Assembly (NCBI RefSeq): GCF_020514095.1
Contig: NZ_VTKY01000009.1
Location: forward strand, 1 to 56,884
Direction: 5' to 3'
Source of the DNA: Synechococcus sp. MU1643
GTDB taxonomy: Bacteria > Cyanobacteriota > Cyanobacteriia > PCC-6307 > Cyanobiaceae
DNA length: 56,884 bases
Shown here in pieces: positions 36,649-44,326 of this stretch. The notes under the pieces are model-generated. The model did not search any database. It was not told where the DNA came from and saw only the letters and a list, made by a program, of their open reading frames with translations. How positions within the stretch are numbered: the stretch's first letter is position 1; each line of letters begins with the position of its first letter. The position numbers were made by a program, and so were the translations under genes.

Positions 36649-37019
36649 TGCTTGCTCGACCGCATCCCCTCTGGGGCCACATCTTCCACGTTCAAGCCGG
36701 TGACATGCAGCGGCTGACGACTCGCCTGCTGGATTTCCGCGACAAGGCTCTGGAGGTTGATCCCCAGCACACGGGGATGCCTGAGGACTTCAAGACTTAC
36801 TGCCGGATCAGCTGGTTGCCAGCACATATCGGCAAGCCGTTTTATCGGAATCAGGCTCAAGCCCACATCGACGCGCTTGCGCTCAAAATCCAGAACTTGA
36901 ACAAGGACATCGAGCGGTCTGCTGGGTCTCTGATGGATCAGCGCGATGCAGCCGTAGCTGAGCGCGAGTGGCTCATGCACGAGCTGGCTCAACTTTCCGG
37001 AACTGAGGTTGAGACGTAA
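36648..37019 (+). CDS. Cassette gene 3, helical protein
   Basis: The 123-residue product has a long C-terminal helix ('AHIDALALKIQNLNKDIERSAG'), again coiled-coil-like. Start and stop both overlap the neighbours by one base (TGATG, TAATG). No known family recognised. Confidence 0.6.
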   Translation: MLARPHPLWGHIFHVQAGDMQRLTTRLLDFRDKALEVDPQHTGMPEDFKTYCRISWLPAHIGKPFYRNQAQAHIDALALKIQNLNKDIERSAGSLMDQRDAAVAEREWLMHELAQLSGTEVET

Positions 37020-37216
37020 TGGCGAGCATCCTTGATGGTCTTGGCCTTGAGGGTTCAGTCCTTGATGGCCTCGCTGAATGGCCTGCATCGACAACCAGAA
37101 AAGAGTGGTTCGCCATCACTCGTGGGCTGATCCAGCAGACCATTGCCGAGATGGATTTAGACCCTGCCGCCATGGCTGAGGTCGAGGAGGCGTTCATCGG
37201 AGCTGGATTGCTATGA
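37019..37216 (+). CDS. Cassette gene 4, 65-residue protein with an island paralogue
   Basis: The product contains 'TRKEWFAITRGLIQQTIAEM' and ends 'AEVEEAFIGAGLL'. A 55-residue paralogue with the same core and an identical C-terminus is encoded at 52006. The ATG overlaps the previous stop as TAATG, and the same TAATGGC context is kept at the paralogue. It is acidic and helical; function unknown. Confidence 0.65.
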   Translation: MASILDGLGLEGSVLDGLAEWPASTTRKEWFAITRGLIQQTIAEMDLDPAAMAEVEEAFIGAGLL

Positions 37217-37395
37217 GGGGCCCCACCAAGACCGGCAGGGGTAGATCCACTGCGCTGCAACCGATCTCGGCGAAAAAGCACCTCAAAACCGGCCGCTCAA
37301 CCGACAGGCTCAGATCCACTGCGCTGCAGTCATTCTCAGCGAAAACATGGCTCATAACCTGCAGGCTATGGGCCCGGGCACAAGACGCACCATGA
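37213..37395 (+). CDS. Cassette gene 5, small basic protein spanning a tandem repeat
   Basis: A 60-residue basic frame that starts with an ATGA overlap on the previous stop and ends with an ATGA overlap on the next start. Both couplings support translation. The sequence contains the motif RSTALQxxSAK twice because of an underlying DNA repeat. It could also be a non-coding spacer that happens to be open. Confidence 0.4.
   Translation: MRGPTKTGRGRSTALQPISAKKHLKTGRSTDRLRSTALQSFSAKTWLITCRLWARAQDAP
37243..37345 (+). repeat. Two direct repeats 69 bases apart
   Basis: AGATCCACTGCGCTGCA occurs at 37243 and 37312, and similarity continues into TCTCxGCGAAAA. The two copies lie just upstream of the HTH gene and could be protein-binding sites or a small tandem duplication. 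Confidence 0.65.
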
Positions 37396-37778
37396 CCCGC
37401 AAGCGCGTTACTGCCAGCGAGAAGAAACAGCGGCACGAATGGGCGATCCGGCAGATAGATGCCGGAATGGGTCTCAGCGAATTAACTGCCGTTACTGCCG
37501 AAACATGGGGGTGCAGCCGCAGAAACGCCCGTGATGTCGTCTGTGCGGCCCACAAGGACTGGCTAGATGCTGCCTACGGATCTGAGGAGATCGACCAGAA
37601 GGACTTGCTTTTTCAGCAGGTGGGGCGGCTAGAGCGCATCGCCCGCAAGGCGGAAAATTCGGGCCAATTTTCTGCCGCCGTGGGCGCGATAACGGCACTA
37701 AACCGAATGATGGCGTTGGGTGCTGACCAGAGAGGTTTCCGGGGTCATCGCCCCAACGGGCACTACTACCGGCGCTGA
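37392..37778 (+). CDS. HTH protein resembling small terminase subunits, intact copy
   Basis: A 128-residue protein: basic N-terminus 'MTRKRVTASEKKQRHEWAIR', an HTH-like part 'AETWGCSRRNARDVVCAAHKDW', then 'LERIARKAENSGQFSAAVGAITALNRMM', the helical oligomerisation pattern seen in phage TerS proteins, and a basic tail ending GHYYRR. TerS recognises packaging sites on DNA. Two relatives exist in the island, at 43000 (same length) and 52458 (frameshifted). The family assignment is by pattern only. Confidence 0.55.
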   Translation: MTRKRVTASEKKQRHEWAIRQIDAGMGLSELTAVTAETWGCSRRNARDVVCAAHKDWLDAAYGSEEIDQKDLLFQQVGRLERIARKAENSGQFSAAVGAITALNRMMALGADQRGFRGHRPNGHYYRR

Positions 37779-38113
37779 GCTTGAAGGCGTTGTAGGCAAG
37801 CCTCTTCGCTCTCAACTGGTGGGACCGTGCGTGGCTCGGTTTGGTGCAACTTGGTTCCTTCCCAAATGCTCTGTGAGTAACGGCGGAACTCTTTCATCGC
37901 GATCCGCTGCTCTTCGGCATGGCGTAGCTTCCGCCGGTCTTCATGACACTCGATACGGAGACGGAATTCGGTCTCGCTCTCTTTTTTGGCCCACTCTTGG
38001 CGCTCTCTGATTTCGGCAATGTCATTGATGACCTTGCTCGCGAAGTTCATCCCTACAGCGAGCGCGACGATTGATCCAAGGGCGATCAGCAAGCCTTTGG
38101 TGGTTTTGTCCAT
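37766..38113 (-). CDS. Membrane-anchored protein, tandem paralogue 1
   Basis: The 115-residue product begins MDKTTKGLLIALGSIVALAVG, a single N-terminal membrane anchor, followed by a long charged helix. It closely resembles the N-terminus of the next minus-strand gene. The upstream bases (GTCAGCGCCACACTGA then GGCATGGAC) are also shared, so promoter and start were duplicated together. Its end overlaps the convergent HTH gene by 13 bases. Confidence 0.6.
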   Translation of the reverse strand: MDKTTKGLLIALGSIVALAVGMNFASKVINDIAEIRERQEWAKKESETEFRLRIECHEDRRKLRHAEEQRIAMKEFRRYSQSIWEGTKLHQTEPRTVPPVESEEACLQRLQAQRR

Positions 38114-38147
38114 GCCGTCAGTGTGGCGCTGACTGTCTCAATAGTCC

Positions 38148-38444
38148 TTATGGAGCCACTTTCCGCTCGCACTCAGCTTCCGCTTTTTTGGCGGCTTCGG
38201 TCTGTGCAACCCATCCTTCATCCGAAGAGCCCTGGAAATCCTTCATGTACTCCGTGATCAGCGGATCCATGCACACCATCATTCGGGCCCGATACCTAAG
38301 CCGTTGATCTTCTTGCCTGGATTTCTCGATCTTTTCCAGCTCTCCCCCAATCTTTCCCAGGACCCTGCCAAGGATCTGACCACCACCAATAAGGATCACC
38401 ACGCTGCAAGCGCCGATAACAAAAGCCTTTGTGGTCTTGTCCAT
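38148..38444 (-). CDS. Membrane-anchored protein, tandem paralogue 2
   Basis: I use the ATG at 38444, giving 98 residues from MDKTTKAFVIGACSVVILIG. A membrane anchor is followed by a charged helix with 'ELEKIEKSRQEDQRLRYRAR'. Same N-terminus and upstream context as the gene at 38113. The frame is open further upstream, but the shared context points to this ATG. Confidence 0.6.
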   Translation of the reverse strand: MDKTTKAFVIGACSVVILIGGGQILGRVLGKIGGELEKIEKSRQEDQRLRYRARMMVCMDPLITEYMKDFQGSSDEGWVAQTEAAKKAEAECERKVAP

Positions 38445-38477
38445 GCCCTCAGTGTGGCGCTGACCTTGCAATAAAAA

Positions 38478-38502
38478 AGGGCGGGTTCTTCAGGCCCGCC
38501 CT
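38478..38502 (-). terminator. Terminator on the minus strand
   Basis: AGGGCGGG / CCCGCCCT with a nine-base loop, leading into a T run when read on the minus strand. It lies between the helicase remnant and the tandem membrane genes. Confidence 0.8.
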
Positions 38503-38702
38503 CATCCGTCTTCTTTTCTTGCGGTGACGGCCACAAGTCAAGATCCGCAGCTCTGCGGAGCGAGACCCTAGTGACGAGTTTCCAGAAGTGGGTTTGAGCT
38601 GTTTCTTGTCCTCGCTGTCAGCACTGACCGAGCCGTCGGAAGTGACCCCACTGACCGACACCAGGGACACCAACGACAGTTCGGACAGCTGTGACAGGAC
38701 GG

Positions 38703-39240
38703 CTATTCGGTGGGCTTGAAAGCGATCTCAGTGCCGTTTTCTGTGGTCTCGGCCTTGCTCTCCAGCAGCCCGTTGCCCTCAAGGGATCGCAGATGACGCA
38801 ACGCTTTGCGGTCTTTGTCCTTGTAGGCGTCGCAGTGCTGAACCACGTCCCTGCGGGTCGTGCGCTTGAACTCCCTCCATCGTTCGCGACACAGCTCCAG
38901 AACGTCAGCCATGGCGTCGGAGAGCTTGTCCTCCGTCTCCTGTTTGAACAGGGCTTCCAGCTGCTCGGCAGCGTCACCCTCCAAGGTCCAGTGGGCTGCG
39001 TGTTGCAGGACCAGGAGCTGGAGGTCTTCCTCACGGCCTTCGGTCTCAAGCAGCACCCGCTTGTCGGCCTTGCACTCGCGACGTTTGAACCAGGAAAGGC
39101 AGATCACCTGGCTGAACGCTGCGGGCAGTGCTGTGGTGCCTCGTGATGCCGCGACCGCACCTTCACCCTGACGGCTGTGACCGCTGTGGTGGAGCACAAC
39201 CGGTGTTACCGCCTGCCCCAGCAGTGCAATTGCTGTTTAC
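38703..39240 (-). pseudogene. C-terminal remnant of a RecA-like (AAA_25/RepA-type) helicase
   Basis: The frame carries the back half of a RecA-like ATPase: 'PVVLHHSGHSRQGEGAVAAS' followed by 'RGTTALPAAFSQVICLSW' and 'DKRVLLETEGR'. It then continues into a charged C-terminal helix-turn-helix-like part ending at 38703. Homology extends upstream of the first GTG (39197) to an in-frame stop near 39240, where it ends abruptly; Walker A and B are absent. Such helicases belong to the replication modules of plasmids and integrative elements. Confidence 0.55.
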
Positions 39241-39397
39241 TCCAGTAGTCGAGATGAGCCCTGGCGGTAGCTATGTCGTCGCAGTAGATACGGCTGCCGT
39301 TTAACTCAGCTAAGTAGCGGGGGTTGCTATCACCCATCAGCATGCGAATTGTCCCGCCTAGTTTTGTTCTCTGAACAAGTGAAGGGGCAAGAGACAT
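39206..39397 (-). CDS. Small hypothetical protein
   Basis: A 63-residue frame (MSLAPSLVQRTKLGGTIRML...) with 'DDIATARAHLDYWSKQQLHC' at its end. Its last 35 bases overlap the helicase remnant in another frame, so the gene may itself be a fusion or fragment. Function unknown. Confidence 0.35.
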   Translation of the reverse strand: MSLAPSLVQRTKLGGTIRMLMGDSNPRYLAELNGSRIYCDDIATARAHLDYWSKQQLHCWGRR

Positions 39398-39588
39398 ACT
39401 CGTCGCCTCCAATTCTTTTGAGGGAGAAAATATGTTGCTAGTGCCGTGAGAGGCAAGCTGCTTGTGAACGAAAATAAAGTACCTAGGTATTTATCCTCGC
39501 CAACCCGTTGTCCGGGTTTGGGTTAAGTACTTAGTTCCAACAAGAGACTTCTGTCTTAGGAATAAGTCAGTTCTAACTGAGAGGTCCC

Positions 39589-39732
39589 ATGAAGGGTTTT
39601 CTGAAGTGGTTTGGAGACGCTTTTGCTCATGCAATGGGCGCGATTGATGCAGAGGAAAAGAGCCATGTTCCTCCCCCAATTGGCATGACTCCTTACCGAG
39701 ATACCCCGATGAAGAGAGGGCATGACTACTAG
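39589..39732 (+). CDS. 47-residue island paralogue of the FG..PPPIG-PYRDTP-DY protein
   Basis: GAGAGG precedes the ATG by about six bases. The product starts MKGFLKWFGDAFAHAMG and contains PPPIGMTPYRDTP and a terminal HDY. Compared with the core copy at 16138 the pattern, length and C-terminus are the same while the middle differs. A terminator-like hairpin follows 54 bases after the stop. Function unknown; the aromatic amphipathic N-terminus might touch membranes. Confidence 0.75.
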   Translation: MKGFLKWFGDAFAHAMGAIDAEEKSHVPPPIGMTPYRDTPMKRGHDY

Positions 39733-39785
39733 CTCTGAGCTTTTCCACTGCCACTAACGGCATTGGACTGATGGGGACAATCTTT

Positions 39786-39819
39786 CCTCCTGATCTCTAT
39801 GAGGCAGGAGGTTATTTTT
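39786..39819 (+). terminator. Terminator after the 47-residue gene
   Basis: CCTCCTG (39786-39792) pairs with CAGGAGG (39805-39811), followed by TTATTTTTT. Confidence 0.7.
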
Positions 39820-40361
39820 TGAATCGCGTAGGCAATTGTCTCTACATGTTCACTACGCCACTCTTGACTTTGGTGGCTTTGATTGCTGAAGAAATGAGTG
39901 TTAAGACCGATTGCCTTGTGCGTGTCCGCTGACGAGAGTGAGTCCACTGAGATCGGAGGCGTCAATGAGAGACGACGGTCCAACCGAGCAGGTTTTAGAA
40001 GTCGCCTGACCTTTCGAGCATCTGCTCCACGAGTTTTCTCACCATCCATGGGCTTGCCCTAAATCTCGGCACCATCACTGCCGGGGGGCACTCAACACTG
40101 AGTCAGAAGGTCCATTACCTGGAACCTTGGCCCCAGGAGCTTGAAAGGCCCGACACTTCGCCCGACGCCAGAAATGGCATACGGCATGGCCCCTGTTCCG
40201 TCATCACAGGGGTGTCGGAAGCGAGCAATAGGAGAGGTCACCCCATTCCTGTCGTAGGTGGGCTGGCCTCTCATCCCCTGATCAGCACGTTCGCCCTCCA
40301 AACAGGGTGCAGTCCGACTTGGGTCAAGGAACGGGGACCCGAGCAATCTTGAGGTCGATTC
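39820..40361. other. Stretch without a supported gene
   Basis: Open frames exist on the minus strand but none has a convincing start, ribosome-binding site or family pattern, and they run across the start of the DUF4278 gene. I see no RNA gene or insertion-sequence end. The composition is close to the island average. Confidence 0.5.
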
Positions 40362-40778
40362 ATGAGCACGCTCTTGTATCGCGGACACACTTACGAGCAT
40401 CAACCTGCAGCTCAAAAAGTCTGCAAACAGCTGAGTTACCGAGGCCAGGAGTACAACACCTGTACGGAACACCAACCAGCTGATTTGCATCCTCATCTGA
40501 GCTACCGAGGAATTGGCTACGACAAATCCCTTGAGGCAGAGGAGGAGTGCCGACTCCGAAATGATCGCCAGTCCTACTTTTCTTTGGCCCGGAGGATCGT
40601 AAGAGCGCAGTTCCAATTCGCAGATGAATCAAGAACGCAGCAGCTCTGGCAAGAAGTTGCTGATCGAGGCATGGATGTCGATCGCATTACATATTTGATG
40701 TACGGATGCCAGTTTCAAGATGATGAGACTGCGATGTTGATCGCAGACCAGGAGTATCAGATGAAATCACATCGCTGA
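40362..40778 (+). CDS. DUF4278-like protein with three YRG motifs
   Basis: The 138-residue protein has three N-terminal copies of the motif L-x-Y-R-G-x-x-Y: 'LLYRGHTYE', 'LSYRGQEYN' and 'LSYRGIGYD', at about 3, 26 and 46. DUF4278 repeats are frequent in marine cyanobacteria and have no known role. The C-terminal half is helical and acidic. A strong terminator follows 36 bases after the stop. Confidence 0.75.
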   Translation: MSTLLYRGHTYEHQPAAQKVCKQLSYRGQEYNTCTEHQPADLHPHLSYRGIGYDKSLEAEEECRLRNDRQSYFSLARRIVRAQFQFADESRTQQLWQEVADRGMDVDRITYLMYGCQFQDDETAMLIADQEYQMKSHR

Positions 40779-40813
40779 TTGGGAGATAGATCAAACGCAT
40801 AAACGAGCGAGCT

Positions 40814-40850
40814 AGGCCGTCTCTCCACCGGGAGGGGCGGCCTTCCTCTT
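40814..40850 (+). terminator. Strong terminator after the DUF4278 gene
   Basis: A 13-bp stem (40814-40826 with 40831-40843, two G-U pairs) followed by TCCTCTTTG. It also separates the convergent SHOCT gene. Confidence 0.8.
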
Positions 40851-40867
40851 TGTCGGAGATTCAGCTG

Positions 40868-41485
40868 TTAGAGCCCGAGAGCTTTCTTCCTCATGGCTTG
40901 GTACTCCTCGTCCGTGATGAGCCCCTTCTCCTTCATGGAATTGAGTTCCGTGAGTTTCTGCTCCATTGAATCTGCGGAAGCAGATGGTGTTTCAACTTTT
41001 TCGACGACCCTCTCGAGCTTGGTGACTTCTTTGGCGCCTTCGCCGGGCTCTGGTTTACCCGCATCCACCCATTTCGCGACGAGGGCCGCCATGTCTCTCT
41101 TGTATTGGTTTTCTTGAACCCCAAGCCAGACCAAAAGCAGAATCCCGGGGATAATTGCGCACAGCAAGCCGACTGCCACAAGCAGTCCAGTCGCGCAGCC
41201 GTTCATCTTTGTCGGCACGGGATAGCCCATGGACATTGCCCATGCGACTGCCTTCTCTTCCGAAGTTGAGAATTGCGTTATTGAGGCTGTAGTGCTGAGG
41301 TTGCCAATTCCCTGGAAGGTATTCCCATCGGTTTGAAATTCAGCGATCTTCGCCCTTCCTGGAGTCCTAAGGGTGATCAATCCACCTTCATCAGTGGATT
41401 GGTTGATGTCCGGTGTACTGGGATCACGGAAGTAGCCCCTCGAAATCGCGTAGGCAACGGCTTTATTGAATTTGTCTTGATCCAC
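40868..41485 (-). CDS. Membrane protein with a C-terminal SHOCT motif
   Basis: A 205-residue protein. The N-terminal half is soluble and contains two copies of 'KAVAYAISRGY'/'KAVAWAMSMGYP', suggesting a small repeated domain. One membrane helix follows ('LLVAVGLLCAIIPGILLLVWLG'), then a linker and the SHOCT motif 'LNSMKEKGLITDEEYQAMRKKAL'. SHOCT motifs occur at the ends of many unrelated membrane proteins and may mediate oligomerisation. Confidence 0.7.
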   Translation of the reverse strand: MDQDKFNKAVAYAISRGYFRDPSTPDINQSTDEGGLITLRTPGRAKIAEFQTDGNTFQGIGNLSTTASITQFSTSEEKAVAWAMSMGYPVPTKMNGCATGLLVAVGLLCAIIPGILLLVWLGVQENQYKRDMAALVAKWVDAGKPEPGEGAKEVTKLERVVEKVETPSASADSMEQKLTELNSMKEKGLITDEEYQAMRKKALGL

Positions 41486-41800
41486 AGGGAGGTATTGGGC
41501 TCAATCGCTTTGTAGCTCCAAGAGGTGGCATGGGCTGACCGTCTTAACAGCAGTTACGTCAAATCAGTAGGTGGAGTCCTTGAAGCCGTAGCGATTCATG
41601 AGTTCCTCGGTGGAGATCGGTGTGCCCGACCCCTCCGCGAGCCCGGGGATGCATTTGAACTTGATCTCGCGGTTTTGTCCAGCGCAGCAACGCCGCAGCG
41701 AGGCTCTTCAGCTGATTGCTGACACCAAGCTATCGTGATGGCAGAAATATCACTCCCAATAGTAATTAACTGATTTAAGATGCAAGAAATTTCTTAACGG
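41486..41800. other. Stretch with a small frame lacking a start
   Basis: On the minus strand a frame ending at 41564 reads 'REIKFKCIPGLAEGSG' and 'TEELMNRYGFKDSTY' and has no ATG, GTG or TTG before an upstream stop. It looks like the tail of a lost gene. Nothing else was found here. Confidence 0.3.
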
Positions 41801-42478
41801 CTAGAAAACCTCAGTTTTCCTACAAATAGCCCCATCCTGGTGCAATGAATGTCCAAAAATGAATTTATCGGTAAGATCTGATCCCCAAATAGTTCCAAAA
41901 GATGTCTGCAAAAAGTACATCTCGCCAGATTGCTTGGTAGTTGTGCATTTATTTTGAGATCTAAGATCCGTTGCGAGGGTGTCAGAATTGATCCAATCTG
42001 CCTTAATAGTGCCATTATCAATCAGTGAAGCACCATTGGGGCCACCAGAAACTCCTCTAACGCACCAGTATGCAATCTGAGTCGTCATCTCCTCGCCTTC
42101 GAAGAGAGTTCCTTCTCCGTATTTCTCCATTTTTTTCACAGTAACAGGTCTAAAATTAACTACGCCTCCAGACTTGGCCTCTACATTTACTGATCTATCT
42201 TCAATGAAATCATTACCCCCTCCATATGGATCATGTTTCTTGAGGGTAATGTCTCCGCATTTGAATGACATGTATCCAAACTCTGGATTCCTCGCGCCTA
42301 TGCACTCAGCTAATGAGGAGGGAAGCGTTTTTGAATCTGGCATAATACCTATGTAATAAGCCCGTTGTTTATACTCTTTGACTTGCCATGTGCCTTTAGG
42401 GCAAGAAACAAAAGCAAAAACATCGGAAGGCCATGCAACTAATGCAAGTGCAGCTAATAAATGCTTTAATGTCTTCAT
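41801..42478 (-). CDS. Secreted protein of unknown function
   Basis: The 225-residue product has a textbook signal peptide (MKTLKHLLAALALVAWPSDVFA) and a mature part with about eight cysteines, so it is probably exported and disulfide-bonded. Codon use is AT-richer than the core genes, as expected for transferred DNA. Its start lies only 20 bases from the divergent gene at 42499. Confidence 0.65.
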   Translation of the reverse strand: MKTLKHLLAALALVAWPSDVFAFVSCPKGTWQVKEYKQRAYYIGIMPDSKTLPSSLAECIGARNPEFGYMSFKCGDITLKKHDPYGGGNDFIEDRSVNVEAKSGGVVNFRPVTVKKMEKYGEGTLFEGEEMTTQIAYWCVRGVSGGPNGASLIDNGTIKADWINSDTLATDLRSQNKCTTTKQSGEMYFLQTSFGTIWGSDLTDKFIFGHSLHQDGAICRKTEVF

Positions 42479-42498
42479 GTGTGGTCTACTTAAGCATC

Positions 42499-42909
42499 AT
42501 GCGCAGTTTAGCATTGGTATCTTTCTTGGCCGTAAGTTTTACGCATGGCATGAGTGCCTATGCCGTTCCTCTTAGCGAGCAACATGCATGGTGTGTTGAT
42601 AAAAGCTCAAGTTATTCAAATTATGCGATGCAAAAATCCTATAATGAATGTATGAAAACAGCAGTACGGCAAATTCGAGATTATGAGGAAAAGCAGAGGC
42701 AATGGAAAATAGAGTGGGAGAAAGGAGCTCCCGAAAGAGAGAGAAGGCGCCTCGAAAGTCTTAAACGAGAACGCGAAGAGAGAGAGCTTATGGAAGCCGA
42801 ATGGGCAAGAAAAGCACGGGAAGCTAAGCAAAGGCGACTAAAAGAGCAAAGAAAGATTCAAGAAGAAAAGCAGCAGGAAGTTGATTTCTGGAATACTTTT
42901 TCTGAGTAA
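42499..42909 (+). CDS. Secreted coiled-coil protein
   Basis: A 136-residue product with a signal peptide (cleavage near 'MSAYAVP', about residue 23). A Cys pair (CVDK..., NECMK) comes next, and then a very charged Arg/Glu helix of about 80 residues that is probably a single coiled coil. Codon use is AT-rich. The function is unknown. Confidence 0.65.
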   Translation: MRSLALVSFLAVSFTHGMSAYAVPLSEQHAWCVDKSSSYSNYAMQKSYNECMKTAVRQIRDYEEKQRQWKIEWEKGAPERERRRLESLKREREERELMEAEWARKAREAKQRRLKEQRKIQEEKQQEVDFWNTFSE

Positions 42910-42999
42910 GATTCGTTTTTAATCAGAAAACGTTACTCGAGTGATTTGAATCCATGATGAAAGCCACAGAGACACATCGATTTTTTTAGGGGCTGATCC

Positions 43000-43386
43000 A
43001 TGGCCAGAACCAGCAGAGCTGAACGCCACAGACGCCGTGAATCAGCGTTGGCTTTAGTCAGTCAGGGAAAGGGTTTCAGCGATGTCGTGACCGCACAGAT
43101 GTCCCAATGGGGGTGCTCACGGTCATCTGCCCAGCGGGACTGTCGTTGGGCGCATGATCAGCTTCAACTGAGCATTGATTCACACGATGCTCAGCATCTG
43201 ATGGTCCACATGGCGACAAGCCTTCAACGCATCTCTCTCAAGGCTGAAGAGGACAAGCAATACGCCGCTGCTGTCGGTGCCCAGAAGATGCTTTACGAGC
43301 TTCTGCTACGCCGGAAGATGGACCACGAAGCTGCCAAAGCAAGTCGTCCTGGTTGGGGTTATCGCCACGGCAACACCCGCTCCTAG
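43000..43386 (+). CDS. HTH protein, diverged member of the TerS-like family
   Basis: A 128-residue protein, exactly the length of the copy at 37392 and with the same layout: basic N-terminus 'MARTSRAERHRRRESALALV', 'SQWGCSRSSAQRDCRWAHDQ' at the HTH, and 'LQRISLKAEEDKQYAAAVGAQKML' in the helical part. The WGCSR and AAAVGA blocks are conserved between both. It may mark a third element in the island. Confidence 0.55.
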   Translation: MARTSRAERHRRRESALALVSQGKGFSDVVTAQMSQWGCSRSSAQRDCRWAHDQLQLSIDSHDAQHLMVHMATSLQRISLKAEEDKQYAAAVGAQKMLYELLLRRKMDHEAAKASRPGWGYRHGNTRS

Positions 43387-43623
43387 GCGGCAAGGTCGTT
43401 GTGCCAGTCCCATCGCGATCTCACTGGGCGGCTGAGTCTCAAATCTGCTGGACCCGATCTGGACACGAAAAAACCGGTCTCAACCGGCTCAGTTCTCATC
43501 TCAGTGGCTGGGATCTCAGTTATTGCCGTTGCTGGGTCTCACCACGATGGATGGACTGTCACTTGCTCGTCAATAAGCCTCTAGCCCCGATGGGGGATAA
43601 GACCCGCTGAATAAATCCCTCAG

Positions 43624-43707
43624 ATGGGGGAGTTAATTCCCAGCTGGAACGGAGATGGTGTGTTCACGGGGCGAGAGCCTCACAACACACCCAGCCATGA
43701 CCTCTAA
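43624..43707 (+). CDS. Leader ORF, copy A, upstream of arsH
   Basis: A 27-residue frame from ATG 43624 reads [20 protein letters not shown], continues NTPSHDL and stops 11 bases inside arsH. Two other copies of this peptide (46798, 48037) precede unrelated genes. Differences among copies fall largely on third codon positions (for example CCC/CCG, TTC/TTT, AAC/AAT, CGA/CGT), which favours translation. The DNA can also fold into GGGGC-GAGA-GCCTC, a GNRA-loop hairpin. It looks like a regulatory leader peptide or a mobile 5' cassette. Confidence 0.5.
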   Translation: MGELIPSWNGDGVFTGREPHNTPSHDL

Positions 43708-44326
43708 AATTCTTGTTCAATATGGCTCACTTCGTTCCAACTCTGTCAGTCACAAACTGGCACTGGAGGTTCAAAGGTTTCTGACACAGTTTGGAGTTGA
43801 AGCTATCGTGGCTAATCCAAATCTTCCTCTTTATGATGAGGAACTTCGTGATGATCCCAAAGTTCAAGAATATTTGGGTCAAGTTGATTGGGCTAATGGA
43901 TTCGTTTGGATTTCTCCTGAACTTCACGGAACTATCTCCGCAGTCATGAAGAATCAGGTGGACTGGATGCAACTTAGTGTTGGGGCTCTTCGCCCTACTC
44001 AAGGCAAGACACTGGCAGTGATGCAGGTTGAAGGTGGCTCACAATCATTCAACACCGTCAATCTCATGAGGCAGATGGGTCGTTGGATGAGAATGTTCAC
44101 CATCCCTAATCAGTCTTCCATCCCCAAGGCTTATCAAGAGTTCACTGAGGAAGGACAACTGAAAGACAGTCCCTTCCGCAATCGTGTTATTGATGTTGTC
44201 GAGGAACTGGCGAAGTTCACTGAGATCCTTGAGGATAAAGTTGACTTCCTCACTGATCGTTACTCCGAGCGTGTTGAGTCTGGTGAAGAACTGGCTGATC
44301 GCATGAATCTTAAGGAGGCTGTCTGA
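43697..44326 (+). CDS. arsH: ArsH-type NADPH-dependent FMN reductase
   Basis: ArsH proteins are flavodoxin-fold enzymes that oxidise organoarsenicals or reduce quinones, and they are found in arsenic-resistance loci. The 209-residue product shows the family pattern: '[20 protein letters not shown]', '[20 protein letters not shown]', '[22 protein letters not shown]' and '[17 protein letters not shown]'. I use the ATG at 43697; an upstream ATG at 43655 lies in the leader. The stop overlaps the next start. No arsenic regulator or efflux gene is nearby, so its role here may be general redox protection. Confidence 0.88.
   Translation: MTSKILVQYGSLRSNSVSHKLALEVQRFLTQFGVEAIVANPNLPLYDEELRDDPKVQEYLGQVDWANGFVWISPELHGTISAVMKNQVDWMQLSVGALRPTQGKTLAVMQVEGGSQSFNTVNLMRQMGRWMRMFTIPNQSSIPKAYQEFTEEGQLKDSPFRNRVIDVVEELAKFTEILEDKVDFLTDRYSERVESGEELADRMNLKEAV

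Noticed and set aside
40092-40616. A 174-codon minus-strand frame
   Set aside because: It crosses the start of the DUF4278 gene, whose repeats are clear, and shows no domain or ribosome-binding site.
43611-43692. Leader region as a known riboswitch (fluoride, guanidine, glutamine or cobalamin)
   Set aside because: GATGGTGT recalls the fluoride riboswitch, but the following core bases do not fit. The conserved bases of the glnA glutamine class are absent.
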